Shown here: one piece after another, positions 46,180-54,783 of the stretch
Layout of the letters: each line of letters starts with the position of its first letter
Position numbering within the stretch: position 1 is the first letter of the stretch
DNA from: AG2 sp036493735
GTDB taxonomy: Bacteria; Gemmatimonadota; Gemmatimonadetes; Gemmatimonadales; Gemmatimonadaceae
Assembly: GCA_036493735.1 (NCBI GenBank)
Contig: DASXPH010000057.1
Coordinates: 14,925 to 78,924, forward strand
DNA: 64,000 nucleotides
Direction of reading: 5' to 3'
Made by a program: the position numbers and the translations under genes
The notes under the pieces: generated by a model
Seen by the model: only the letters and a program-made list of their open reading frames with translations
The model's database searches: none
Told to the model about the DNA's origin: nothing

Positions 46180-46722
46180 ATGATCCACCTGTGGAGAGAC
46201 CTCTCGCCCGGCCGTCATCCGCCCGAAGAGGTCACTGCCGTCATCGAGATTCCATTCGGCACGCGGAACAAGTACGAGCTGGACAAGGAGACGGGACTCA
46301 TCCGTCTCGATCGCGTGCTCTATTCATCGATGCACTATCCGGGCGACTACGGCTTCATCCCGCGTACACTCGCCGAGGACGGAGATCCCTGCGATGTGGT
46401 CGTGCTCGTGAACGAGCAGACCTTCCCAGGCTGCCTGATCGACGTGCGCCCGTTAGGCGTGCTGAAGATGCTCGATCGTGGCGACCCGGATGACAAGATC
46501 CTGGCAGTGCCATTGCACGATCCCTATCACCAGGAATGGTTCGATATCGCCGACATTCCGCAGCACGTGCTGAAGGAGGTCGAGCATTTCTTCCAGCGAT
46601 ACAAGGATCTGGAGGGGAAACGGGTGCAGATCGTGGGCTGGGAGAAGAGCCTGACGGCGATGCAGGTGATCATGGATGCGATAAGGCGGTACGACCAGAC
46701 GTTCCTCGCGGTGGGCCCTTAG
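46180..46722 (+). CDS. ppa: Inorganic pyrophosphatase (family I)
   Basis: 180 residues. Hydrolyses pyrophosphate to drive biosynthesis. The family I core is intact: EIPFGTRNKYELDKE, MHYPGDYGFIP, and the Mg-binding DGDPCDVVVL. RGDPDDKILAVP and the C-terminal half match. It is 51 bp after the aldo/keto reductase gene. Cytoplasmic. Confidence 0.95.
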   Translation: MIHLWRDLSPGRHPPEEVTAVIEIPFGTRNKYELDKETGLIRLDRVLYSSMHYPGDYGFIPRTLAEDGDPCDVVVLVNEQTFPGCLIDVRPLGVLKMLDRGDPDDKILAVPLHDPYHQEWFDIADIPQHVLKEVEHFFQRYKDLEGKRVQIVGWEKSLTAMQVIMDAIRRYDQTFLAVGP

Positions 46723-46847
46723 GCCCTGGCGGTGCCTTGTGAAGGATGACCGTTCGGCGCGAGAAGCGGGGTCACTTCATAGCATAAAGTACTTGACAAG
46801 ACATCGGTCGCGAGGCATCCTTTCGTCGTCTCTCGCTCGGATTGACC

Positions 46848-47252
46848 ATGTCTGCGCTCACCTCCGTCCTCTTCCCTGAACCGACACTCCGGCGGTCGCC
46901 TGGAGCGGTCATCGGGTGGTGGGAGCGGCGGCGGCCGCTCTACAACGCCGTCGTCGGGGCGACTGGGCTCGTGACGGTCTCGCTATTGATCGCGGTCGCC
47001 GGCCCAACCCTTCTCGTACAGCCAGGACTCTGGCTCGGCGTCACGGCCTATGGTATCGCCGCGAACGTCTGTTACACGCTCGGCGCCCCACTGGAGTTGC
47101 TGCTCGAGCGATGGCTTGGGCGGGAGGCGTATGCGGTCGGCCCGACGTTGTTCCGCTATGGCCTCGTCTATTCGGTGGGACTCACCTTGTTTCCGCTCGC
47201 CCTAGGAGCATTCGCGCTTTGCGCGAAAATCCTTTTCCAGCTGTTCCGTTGA
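46848..47252 (+). CDS. Small integral membrane protein, function unknown
   Basis: 134 residues with about four hydrophobic segments (LVTVSLLIAVAGPTLL, LWLGVTAYGIAANVCY, LFRYGLVYSVGLTLFPLALGAFALC). No known family. A TTGACA hexamer at 46793-46798 lies about 50 bp before the ATG, but no good -10 box follows. The 3' end lies in a 14-bp palindrome. Confidence 0.75.
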   Translation: MSALTSVLFPEPTLRRSPGAVIGWWERRRPLYNAVVGATGLVTVSLLIAVAGPTLLVQPGLWLGVTAYGIAANVCYTLGAPLELLLERWLGREAYAVGPTLFRYGLVYSVGLTLFPLALGAFALCAKILFQLFR

Positions 47253-47272
47253 GCGCGTGCGCTCAACGGAAC
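47243..47272. terminator. 14-bp palindromic hairpin between convergent genes
   Basis: GTTCCGTTGAGCGC and its exact complement flank a 2-nt centre (so a 4-nt loop forms if the last pair opens). It contains the stop of the plus-strand membrane protein and precedes the convergent minus-strand gene stop at 47300. There is no T-run, so bidirectional termination is inferred from position. Confidence 0.55.
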
Positions 47273-47299
47273 GTCGGTCGCTTGCGCTAGCGACACATG

Positions 47300-47953
47300 C
47301 TACTCGGTGTCGCCGGGTAGGCGTTCGCGACGTCGGACCCTGGTCTGCACCTCGGCCATCAGGGCCCAACCGCTGAGGCGAACCACGGTGCCCTGACGCC
47401 AGCCACTCGAATCCGTAGCGGCACGCTCCTCCGCATCGCTCGGCTCACCGCCGCCGTGGACGCTGCTCATGACCGAGCTGACACGATTCACCACCTGCAG
47501 GCCCGGCGGCACGACGATCTTCACCGTCGCCCACATCGATCGAACGTGGATGTCGATGATGCCCGTTGGGAGCGCCGCCTGAGTGAGGTCGATCGTCGTA
47601 TCCGACATCACCGCGAGCAGATCGAGCCGCTGCGGCACGAGCCAGGCGCCGCGGCGGCTCGTCTCGCTCATCACCGCGAACATGCGCTCGCGATCGCGCG
47701 GGAGCTCCGGCAGTTCCGCCTCCGCTGGCAGCGGCGCCGGAACCGCTGCCGCCGCCGAGCTGGGCAGGTCCGCCGTTAGGCGCTGGAGCTCGCCGATTGA
47801 CGAGGCCTTGTAGGCGAGCTCCATGCGCGACTCCATTTCATCGAGGGAGAGGCGGTCGTTTGCGAAGTGCTCCGAGAGCTGTTGGATGATGCGTTCACGC
47901 TCGTCGCTGAGCGACAGCAATGGGCGCTGCTCCGGAGGTTGCGACGAAGACAT
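47300..47953 (-). CDS. DUF1707/LiaF-like protein
   Basis: 217 residues. The N-terminal DUF1707 signature is SDERERIIQQLSEHFANDRLSLDEMESRMELAYKA (SHOCT-like). The C-terminal half is a beta-rich, LiaF-type cell-wall-stress domain (VMSETSRRGAWLVPQRLDLLAVMSDTTIDL, IDIHVRSMWATVKIVVPP). Such proteins are linked to envelope stress responses. ATG 47953 begins 11 bp after the aquaporin stop on the same strand, so they are probably one operon. Confidence 0.85.
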   Translation of the reverse strand: MSSSQPPEQRPLLSLSDERERIIQQLSEHFANDRLSLDEMESRMELAYKASSIGELQRLTADLPSSAAAAVPAPLPAEAELPELPRDRERMFAVMSETSRRGAWLVPQRLDLLAVMSDTTIDLTQAALPTGIIDIHVRSMWATVKIVVPPGLQVVNRVSSVMSSVHGGGEPSDAEERAATDSSGWRQGTVVRLSGWALMAEVQTRVRRRERLPGDTE

Positions 47954-47964
47954 GACGCGAGCCG

Positions 47965-48672
47965 TTAGAGCGGACGCACCGGACCGTGGTCCACGGGCTC
48001 CGTGACGTGTGGAATGAAGAGCGCCTCGTACACGAGTGCCGCCGCGATACCGCCGAGGATCGGACCGATCCAATAGATCGCCTGGCCCTCGAAGACGCCG
48101 CTCGCGACCGCGGGACCAAACGAGCGCGCCGGGTTCATCGACGCGCCAGTGAGCGGTCCAATGGCGAGAATGTCCGCAGCCACGGTGAGCCCGATCGCGA
48201 AGCCGCCCACCTTCGGAGCGCGCGGATCGACCGCCGTTCCGAAGACGACGAAGACGAGAAAGAACGTGGCGATGAACTCGAGGACGATCGCCTGCAAGGT
48301 GCTGACGTCACCCGAGGCGAACTGGCCGCCAAGGCGAGAGCTCACGACCTCCGCTGCGGGGAAAAGACCGCGCAAGGCATATGCGGCGAGCACGGCCGCG
48401 AGCACCTGCGCGATGATGTAGACCATCGCCATCACGGGCTCGATGCGTCGGGTGACGACGAAGCCGAGTGTCACGGCGGGGTTCAAGTGACCGGAGACGC
48501 GCATCGTCGCAGTGACCATCAGCGCGAGGATGAGGCCGTGCGCGAGTGCGATCTGGGTGATTCCAGCGGGGTTTTTCGCGAGGTCGGCGGACATGATTGC
48601 GCCGCCACCGACGAAGACGAGAGCGAACGTACCAACGAATTCCGCGACAAAATGCCGGTAGGAATCACGCAT
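47965..48672 (-). CDS. Aquaporin (MIP family channel)
   Basis: 235 residues, six membrane helices with both NPA boxes: SGHLNPAVT and ASMNPARSFG. An Arg follows the second NPA, as in the selectivity filter. Water versus glycerol permeation is not clear from the remaining filter residues, but no glycerol kinase is nearby. ATG 48672 follows GGAG. The open frame upstream is low-complexity intergenic DNA. Confidence 0.93.
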   Translation of the reverse strand: MRDSYRHFVAEFVGTFALVFVGGGAIMSADLAKNPAGITQIALAHGLILALMVTATMRVSGHLNPAVTLGFVVTRRIEPVMAMVYIIAQVLAAVLAAYALRGLFPAAEVVSSRLGGQFASGDVSTLQAIVLEFIATFFLVFVVFGTAVDPRAPKVGGFAIGLTVAADILAIGPLTGASMNPARSFGPAVASGVFEGQAIYWIGPILGGIAAALVYEALFIPHVTEPVDHGPVRPL

Positions 48673-48787
48673 GCGGAGCTCCGATGCCTGGTGGAAACGC
48701 TGGGCCGGCGAACGCGGTAAATCTGTAGAGGCTGCGGGACGGAGGGCAGAGGGTAACGGGTAGAGGGTAGAGGGTGAAAACGGAACG

Positions 48788-48814
48788 AAGGCCGACGTCG
48801 AAGCCGTCGGCCTT
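48788..48814 (-). terminator. Terminator hairpin after the ketosynthase operon
   Basis: AAGGCCGACG (48788-48797) pairs with CGTCGGCCTT (48805-48814). It follows the fabF-like stop (48845) by 30 bp and has a T-rich tail (TTCGTTCCGTTTTC on the minus strand). Its stem core AAGGCCGACG also occurs at 58566. Beside it is the low-complexity run GGGTAACGGGTAGAGGGTAG. Confidence 0.75.
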
Positions 48815-48844
48815 CCCTGTTTTACCCACAGTCCTCTCCCCAAT

Positions 48845-50095
48845 TCAGTCGGCGCGCTTGAAAACGAGTGCGGCGTTGATGCCCCCGAAGCCGAAGGAGT
48901 TGCTCAGCACGAACTCGACGTCGGCGGCACGACCTTGCCCCGGGATGTAGTCGAGGTCGCAATGTTCGTCCGGGACGTCGAGATTGACGGTCGGCGGGAG
49001 CCATTTGCGGTCGAGCGCGAGCGCGCAGATCGCCGCCTCGAATGCGCCGGAGGCGCCGAGGGCGTGACCGTAAAAACCCTTCGTGCTGCTCACCTGGAGC
49101 CGCGGCGCGTGATCGCCGAACACGTGATGAATGGCGCGCGTCTCGGTGGGATCGTTGAGCGGCGTCGAGCTCCCGTGCGCGTTGACATAGCGCACGTCCG
49201 TCGGCTCCACGTGGCCATCGGCGAGCGCGCGTCGCATCGATCGCGCTGCCTGCGCCCCGTCCGGCCGCGGCGCGGTCATGTGATGCGCGTCATTAGAGTT
49301 TCCATAACCAACGAGCTCGGCGTAAACATGTGCTCCGCGGGCGCGCGCCCGGTCGTACTCCTCGAGCACGAGCACCGCGCTTCCCTCGCCCATCACGAAG
49401 CCGTCACGGTCCCGGTCGAACGGACGCGATGCACGCTGCGGGTCGTCGTTGCGCGTGGACATCGCGCGAATGATCGCGAAAGCGCCGAAGGTGAGCGGCG
49501 CGAGGGGAGCTTCGGCGGCCCCGCAGAGCATGACATCGGCGTAGCCGTCGCGGATCTCGCGAAATCCGTCGCCGATCGCGATGGTGCCCGACGCGCAGCT
49601 CATGGCATTGGTGCTGTTGGGGCCCTGCACGCCCAGCTCGATGGCGATGTTGCAGCTCGCCGCCCCGGCGAACACCATCAGCGCGAGCGCGGGGTCGAGG
49701 GCGCGGAGGCCCTTTTGCATGAAGACATTCATCTGCGACTCGGCGTACGCGACGCCACCGAGGGCACTGCCCATGGTCGCACCGATGCGCTCGCGATCCT
49801 CGCGGGCGAGATCGATCCCGCTGTCGGCAATCGCAAGGCGCGCCGACGCGACGGCGAACTGACCGAAGCGATCGAGCCGCCTGGCGCGCTTCTGCTCCAG
49901 GAAGTCAGCGGGATCGAAGTCGTCGATCTGGGCGGCATTGTGGCTGCGGAACATCGACGGATCGAAGCGCGTGATGGTCCGAACGGCCGAGCGGCCGGAC
50001 TGCAATCCCCGCCACAGCCCTTCTCGAGAGATACCGATCGGGCTGACGATGCCGATTCCGGTGATTGCGACGCGGCGCTTGACGACTGACGACAC
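48845..50095 (-). CDS. Beta-ketoacyl-ACP synthase II family protein
   Basis: 416 residues, thiolase fold with the KAS II Cys-His-His triad: Cys167 in AMSCASGTI, His307 in NAHGSSTPLND, and His344 in KGFYGHALGASG. It condenses malonyl-ACP with acyl-ACP. It is last in a six-gene operon with tailoring-type enzymes, so it may serve a dedicated pathway rather than bulk fatty-acid synthesis. No acyl-carrier protein or chain-length factor is adjacent. ATG 50095. Confidence 0.92.
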   Translation of the reverse strand: MSSVVKRRVAITGIGIVSPIGISREGLWRGLQSGRSAVRTITRFDPSMFRSHNAAQIDDFDPADFLEQKRARRLDRFGQFAVASARLAIADSGIDLAREDRERIGATMGSALGGVAYAESQMNVFMQKGLRALDPALALMVFAGAASCNIAIELGVQGPNSTNAMSCASGTIAIGDGFREIRDGYADVMLCGAAEAPLAPLTFGAFAIIRAMSTRNDDPQRASRPFDRDRDGFVMGEGSAVLVLEEYDRARARGAHVYAELVGYGNSNDAHHMTAPRPDGAQAARSMRRALADGHVEPTDVRYVNAHGSSTPLNDPTETRAIHHVFGDHAPRLQVSSTKGFYGHALGASGAFEAAICALALDRKWLPPTVNLDVPDEHCDLDYIPGQGRAADVEFVLSNSFGFGGINAALVFKRAD

Positions 50096-50129
50096 GATGA
50101 CCTCGCTCTGCGATGCCTAACGGATAAAT

Positions 50130-50678
50130 CTAGATCGGCTCCTGCTCCGCGATCCGGGCCAGTCCCTCGAGCGTGCGGCTTGCAATCCCATGCACGAAGA
50201 CCGGGCCGATCACGTTCGCGGCCGCTACACCACCAACCACCGGCCACGGGGGGCCGTTCCATGCATGAACGAGGCGCACCTTGGTACCGCCCTTGTCCGG
50301 ATGGAAGCTCCATTCGACGTCCATTCCGGTCGTGATGCCCTCGATATGGCGGAATCGGACCAGAGGCTCGTCGCCGCCGCGGAGTGCTTTGCGTTGCACT
50401 GACATCTGAGACACCCACCAGGTGGGCCAGTTGAAAGGTCCGAAAGGCCGGTTCGCGGACATCTCAACGATGCCCCCGTCGTCGCTGGTGCGCTCGCGAA
50501 AGCGAACGAAGCGATAGTGAGGGAGTAGTTGCGGCCACCGCTCGACGTCGAGGGCGAGCTGGAAGATCGTGGCGAGCCGCGATCGAACGAATCGCTCGTC
50601 CACCGTGCGCATGCGCGCATGCCGCGACGGCGCGTGCAGCACGAATGGCTCGCGGCGGATTTCGCCTGTATTGGTCAT
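50130..50678 (-). CDS. SRPBCC/START-like cyclase or lipid-binding protein
   Basis: 182 residues, COQ10/polyketide-cyclase-type fold: ATIFQLALDVERWPQLLPHYRFVR opens the cavity, WWVSQMSVQRKALRGG and VEWSFHPDKGGTKVRLVHAW line it. Members bind hydrophobic substrates and can act as aromatases/cyclases in polyketide synthesis or as ubiquinone-binding proteins. ATG 50678 lies 4 bp after the methyltransferase stop. The open frame extends 18 codons further but overlaps that gene. Confidence 0.85.
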   Translation of the reverse strand: MTNTGEIRREPFVLHAPSRHARMRTVDERFVRSRLATIFQLALDVERWPQLLPHYRFVRFRERTSDDGGIVEMSANRPFGPFNWPTWWVSQMSVQRKALRGGDEPLVRFRHIEGITTGMDVEWSFHPDKGGTKVRLVHAWNGPPWPVVGGVAAANVIGPVFVHGIASRTLEGLARIAEQEPI

Positions 50679-50682
50679 CTCG

Positions 50683-51417
50683 TTAGGCTTCTGACGCTCG
50701 AGGCGTCCAGCTGGCCGTGAGTCGGTATCCAAGGCGCCTTCGAATCGCGGGCTGAACCCTCGTTGCGGTGACGACCATACCGCCTAACTCTCCTTCCGTA
50801 AAGCCGCGGAGAACGGAAATGCGGCCGTCATGTCGTGTAATCGGATGAAAGCGTAACGCGATCGCCGCCAAAGAGAACCCGGCAGCGGCAAGCCAGCTCC
50901 GCCGCAGGTCACTGATGATCACGCGGTGGCGGGCGACCCGATCGAGCTCGGCGACCACCGCGAGCGCGCGCTCGCGGTCGAAATGATGCAACAGCTGCGA
51001 ACAGAGCACGATGTCGACGCTGCGGTCGGGGAAGGGAAGGGCGAGCGCGTTCCCGCAGATGCCATGGGTGAGTCGCGTGCGTGCCGCATCGACGAGACTG
51101 AGCGCGCCATCCACACCGATGGTTCGAAGGTCGAGTCCACGACGTCGCGCGATCTCGCGAGCGCGCCATGGCAGATCGGCGAGACCGGTGCCGACGTCGA
51201 GGAGGATGGCCTGCGGTCGGTGTTGGTTGGTGGTCGATGGTTCGGAGAGCTCATCGAACAATGGCCGCAACGCGAGCATCGCGGCGCGCCGGCCGCCGAA
51301 GAGCACATTTGAACGCTCGACGTCGCTGAGGGACCGGGCACGATCCGCTGGGTCGACTGAAGGATCGTCGAGGATCTCGGCGCTCTGCTCGCGCTCGGGA
51401 ACGAAGAGGAATGCCAC
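50683..51417 (-). CDS. Class I SAM-dependent methyltransferase
   Basis: 244 residues. The Rossmann motif I reads LLDVGTGLADLPW, with motif II GVDGAL and motif IV/post-I DIVLCSQLLHHFD. The C-terminal SWLAAAGFSLAAIALRF is hydrophobic. The type that modifies small molecules is likely, given the neighbours. GTG start, 19 bp after the flavin reductase stop. Confidence 0.88.
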   Translation of the reverse strand: MAFLFVPEREQSAEILDDPSVDPADRARSLSDVERSNVLFGGRRAAMLALRPLFDELSEPSTTNQHRPQAILLDVGTGLADLPWRAREIARRRGLDLRTIGVDGALSLVDAARTRLTHGICGNALALPFPDRSVDIVLCSQLLHHFDRERALAVVAELDRVARHRVIISDLRRSWLAAAGFSLAAIALRFHPITRHDGRISVLRGFTEGELGGMVVTATRVQPAIRRRLGYRLTASWTPRASEA

Positions 51418-51436
51418 GGTGCGTGCGGTGGGCGAG

Positions 51437-51910
51437 TCAGCGCTCGAGCTGCGCGTAACCGCCGCGATAATACAACAGGGGACGGCCGTCGTACGCCGCG
51501 GCTCGCTCGACAGCGCTTATGACGACCGTGTGATCGCCGGCTTCGTGACGAGCGACGACTTTGCACTCCAGGTGCACGAGCGCCTCGTCGAGAAGGGCGA
51601 CGCCATTTTCACCACGGGTGTAGCCGACGCCATCGAAGCGATCGGATTCCGGATCGGCGAAGCGTCGCGACAGCGCTTCCTGGTCTGTGGCAAGCACGTT
51701 GATGCCGATGTGCTTGACGCGCAGCATGAGCTCATGCATTGACGCCTCGTGGCCGATGCAGACGAGCACGCAGGATGGTTCCAGGCTCACCGAGCAGAAG
51801 GCGCTCACGGTCATGCCGTGGTCACGTCCTTCGTCGTCGCGAGCGGTGACGACAGTGATACCGCTCGCGAAGCGACCGAGGGCCGCGCGAAAAGTATCCG
51901 TATCAATCAC
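51437..51910 (-). CDS. Flavin reductase family protein (FMN-binding split barrel)
   Basis: 157 residues. FRAALGRFASGITVVTARDDEG, HGMTVSAFCSVSLEPSCVLVCIG, and GVGYTRGENGVALLDEALVHLECKV are the family segments. These enzymes supply reduced flavin to monooxygenases or halogenases. GTG 51910 overlaps the FAD-oxidoreductase gene (GTGA). The longer frame is a shadow of that gene. Direct coupling suggests a two-component system with it. Confidence 0.92.
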   Translation of the reverse strand: MIDTDTFRAALGRFASGITVVTARDDEGRDHGMTVSAFCSVSLEPSCVLVCIGHEASMHELMLRVKHIGINVLATDQEALSRRFADPESDRFDGVGYTRGENGVALLDEALVHLECKVVARHEAGDHTVVISAVERAAAYDGRPLLYYRGGYAQLER

Positions 51911-53169
51911 GAGCGTCGAATAACGGAAGGACGAGCCGCGAGTGGCATCGGCAAGAGAAAGAGCGACGTAAGGTATCGCGCGTTCAGCACGGCGCGAGCC
52001 GGCACGAAATCGCCTGTGACGCCGACGAGCAGGTCCGCCATGTCCTTGCGCGCGGCGAGCACGCGAGCGCAGCGATTCATCAGGCGCGGCGAGGCGACGA
52101 CCGCCCCGATGAGCCATTCGACGATCCATTTTCCGCCGAACTCGCGGCGGCGACACGCATCGTAGGACGCGAGCGCTCGATCGGCGTCGCCTAACGAGCT
52201 GGCGCCGAGTGATTCGACGACGTACGGCGCCAGCATCTCTCCGCCGCGAAGAGCGGCGTAAATACCCTCACCGGTAAAGGGATCGAAGAAGTCCGCCGCG
52301 TCCCCGACGAGCGCAGCCCCTGGCGACCAGGCGCTCCGCGCGCGTGAAGCGAACGGGCCCGTGGCGACCACCGGAGAGACGCGTTCGGCGCGGGCGAACC
52401 GTGCGGCGAGCTGTGGCCGTTCGGCGAGCCAGCCGTCGAGAAAGGCGTCTTTTCCCGCGGCGATGCGATGCGCTTCCCGCGCCGGCACGACGAGGGCTAC
52501 AGTCGTTAGGCCCTGACCGACGTCGGCGATACCGACGTACCCCGAGCGTTCGACATGCATCTCGCCGCATGCGCCGATGTCGCCAACGCCTCGAAAGTGC
52601 GTGACGAGCGCGTAGCGTCGTGGCCACCGCAAGGCATGCGCAAGCTCGAGACGACGCGCGACGACGGAGCGCAGGCCGTCCGCGCCGACGACGAGCCGCG
52701 CGGGGACGTCCTCGCCGTCGATGGTTCTCACGCCACGCGCGCGCCCCGTCCGGTCGCGGAGCACGTCCACCACGTGGGTCGTCTCGCGGACTTCGGCGCC
52801 AGCATCGCGCGCCGCGTGCAGCAAGATCGCGTCGAGAACCTCGCGCCGTACGGAGAGGCCACGATCGCGGAAGCCCTTCATCGCGCAGCCGGCGAACTCG
52901 CCGACGACGCGCACGCCCGAGGGGGCGCAAATCACCATGCCCGCCAGCTGCGCCGCGCCGGACGCTTCGACCTTCTCGAGCACGCCCATCGACGCGAGCA
53001 CGCGCGATGCCTGCGGACTGAGATACTCGGCGCAGGGCTTGGGTCGCGGGAAGCGCGCGCGATCGAGCACCAGCACGCGCACACCGCGGCGCGCGAGCGC
53101 GAACGCAAGCGAGCTTCCAGCGGGTCCGCCGCCGACGATCACCACGCGTTCATCGCGCGATTGGCTCAT
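51907..53169 (-). CDS. FAD-dependent oxidoreductase (geranylgeranyl reductase/hydroxylase type)
   Basis: 420 residues. The Rossmann motif is VIVGGGPAGSSLAFAL, the second FAD-binding motif is LVGDAADFFDPFTGEGIYAAL. FPRPKPCAEYLSP matches the KPCGG-like element of geranylgeranyl-reductase-family enzymes. It could hydroxylate, epoxidise, dehydrogenate or reduce a lipid or polyketide-like substrate. It lies 9 bp after DUF92 and overlaps the flavin reductase by 4 bp. Confidence 0.88.
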   Translation of the reverse strand: MSQSRDERVVIVGGGPAGSSLAFALARRGVRVLVLDRARFPRPKPCAEYLSPQASRVLASMGVLEKVEASGAAQLAGMVICAPSGVRVVGEFAGCAMKGFRDRGLSVRREVLDAILLHAARDAGAEVRETTHVVDVLRDRTGRARGVRTIDGEDVPARLVVGADGLRSVVARRLELAHALRWPRRYALVTHFRGVGDIGACGEMHVERSGYVGIADVGQGLTTVALVVPAREAHRIAAGKDAFLDGWLAERPQLAARFARAERVSPVVATGPFASRARSAWSPGAALVGDAADFFDPFTGEGIYAALRGGEMLAPYVVESLGASSLGDADRALASYDACRRREFGGKWIVEWLIGAVVASPRLMNRCARVLAARKDMADLLVGVTGDFVPARAVLNARYLTSLFLLPMPLAARPSVIRRS

Positions 53170-53178
53170 GCCCGAACT

Positions 53179-53970
53179 CTATCCGGTGACGGCAAGCGCC
53201 ACCAATCCGCCCATTATCCCACACGCCAGATTCACCGCGTCGTTGGTGAGCCCCGCCACGCCACCGGCACTACGCGTGGTCGCGCCACAATCGTGAATCT
53301 CGCGTTCAGACGCGCGTTCGCAGCGGTCGCACCAGCGACGCCCCTGTAGCGAGGCTCCGAGGAGAGAGTCGATCGTCGAGCCGGTGAGGCCGCCCAGGGC
53401 AGCAGCGACGCCGACGCGCGTTGGCCAGCCGAGGAGAGCCGTCGCGAACGCGACGAACAGCGCGCCAGCGATCGCGGCGAGTGTCCCCGCGACGGTGATA
53501 CCTCCGGATATGCCTGTGGCAACAGGCCGGAAGCCCAATATCGATCGTGGCGTTCCACCGATGAGGGTACCGATCTCCGTTCCCCACGTGTCACTCGCCG
53601 ACGCAGCGAGCGCGCCGGCGCCAAGCGCGAGCCAGCCGTCGTAATGAGGAACGAGTATGGCGAGTGCGGCGGCCACGGCAAACAGGCCGCCATTCGCAAC
53701 CACCTGTAGCGCGTCGCGCTCGCCACCCTTCTCGACGATGCCGGAGGTACGCCGCTCTTTCGTCGCCGCACCGATGCGCGATAACGCGCTCGAACTCGCG
53801 AAGTAGAGAAGGAGGAGAACGCCCCAGCGCCAACCAGCGAGCAGCGCTAGCGTACCGACGATCGTCGCGGCCAATGTGCCGCCGTCGTTCAGCGCGCGCG
53901 CGCGTCGCGCGACGAGCGAGATCACCAGCGCGATGAGGAACGCCGTGGCGCCGCGTGCGAGGATGCTCAA
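53179..53970 (-). CDS. DUF92 (TMEM19/VTE6-like) membrane protein
   Basis: 263 residues with about six to seven membrane helices. ARALNDGGTLAATIVG, GSTIDSLLGASLQGRRWCDRC and GVAGLTNDAVNLAC are DUF92 hallmarks. A plant member (VTE6) is a phytyl-phosphate kinase, so an isoprenoid or prenyl-phosphate role is plausible. It is first in the six-gene operon and starts 156 bp from the divergent V4R-like gene, where the operon promoter must lie. Confidence 0.85.
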   Translation of the reverse strand: MSILARGATAFLIALVISLVARRARALNDGGTLAATIVGTLALLAGWRWGVLLLLYFASSSALSRIGAATKERRTSGIVEKGGERDALQVVANGGLFAVAAALAILVPHYDGWLALGAGALAASASDTWGTEIGTLIGGTPRSILGFRPVATGISGGITVAGTLAAIAGALFVAFATALLGWPTRVGVAAALGGLTGSTIDSLLGASLQGRRWCDRCERASEREIHDCGATTRSAGGVAGLTNDAVNLACGIMGGLVALAVTG

Positions 53971-54126
53971 CCGGCCTGTTGCGTTGCTGACGTCCGGCGA
54001 CGCCGTACGCCCCGGATCACTTGCCCTGCCGACGCGGGTGACTCATGCCCTACCAGCCGCCCAGGCTGAGCGTTAGCTTGGCACTCCCACCACCCTCTCT
54101 CTGCACGGCGTTCTCGACGCATCGTG

Positions 54127-54783
54127 ATGCTCGCCACTGTTGACGCTCTCCTCCCTCTCAGTCTGCTCCAGGCCGTCCGCAACGTCGACACTCCAGCCGA
54201 CGGGCTCGAGGCGGAATATGTCGATGAATTGCGCAACAAGCGCCTGGGGTTGAGCGAGACCATCTACTCACAAATCCGGCGCTACAGCGAAGCGGTCCGG
54301 CGCCGACAACGTACGGCACAGGACGAAGCCGTGGCACTGGCGCGTCTCATTGGCCGGCGGCCAGATGCCGAAGCGGTGTTCAAGGCCGCGGGAAGGATTC
54401 TGGCCAAGGAAGCGTATCTCACGGTATCGACGTTTTCGCGACAGCTGCTGCGAGCGATGCCGACGCTGATCGCCCGGCCGGTGGCGCTGCGTCGCGCGAA
54501 AAAGATCTCGTCGCGCTATCTGAGCGGCAACTTGCGACGCGTCGGCAGCTCGCTCTTGCTCGATGTCCCGCGCTCGATCACGCTGGGCACAGCGCCCGGC
54601 AGCGTCGGATGCGCGTTCTACGAGTCGAGCCTTCGCGAGTTGCTGCGTCTTCTGATTGGAAGTATCGGCACCGTGGAGCACGTACGCTGCGAAGCGCGTG
54701 GTGAAGGCGGCTGTGAATGGCGCGCTGACTGGCGCGCGTTCGATCGATCGCAGGCTGGCGCCGAGGAAGACGACGAAATGTGA
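54127..54783 (+). CDS. V4R-like hypothetical protein
   Basis: 218 residues, no signal peptide. The C-terminal third (LGTAPGSVGCAFYESSLRELL, VEHVRCEARGEGGCEWRADWR) resembles the 4-vinyl-reductase/V4R ligand-binding fold with its cysteine/histidine set. The N-terminus is a helical region. It overlaps the M24 peptidase gene by 4 bp (GTGA). The V4R domain binds small hydrophobic molecules in several regulators, so a sensor role is possible. The neighbouring DUF92 operon is divergent. Confidence 0.6.
   Translation: MLATVDALLPLSLLQAVRNVDTPADGLEAEYVDELRNKRLGLSETIYSQIRRYSEAVRRRQRTAQDEAVALARLIGRRPDAEAVFKAAGRILAKEAYLTVSTFSRQLLRAMPTLIARPVALRRAKKISSRYLSGNLRRVGSSLLLDVPRSITLGTAPGSVGCAFYESSLRELLRLLIGSIGTVEHVRCEARGEGGCEWRADWRAFDRSQAGAEEDDEM

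Noticed and set aside
46793..46821. TTGACA promoter before the small membrane protein
   Set aside because: TTGACA is perfect, but the hexamer 17 bp later (CATCCT) is a poor -10, so it is only mentioned.
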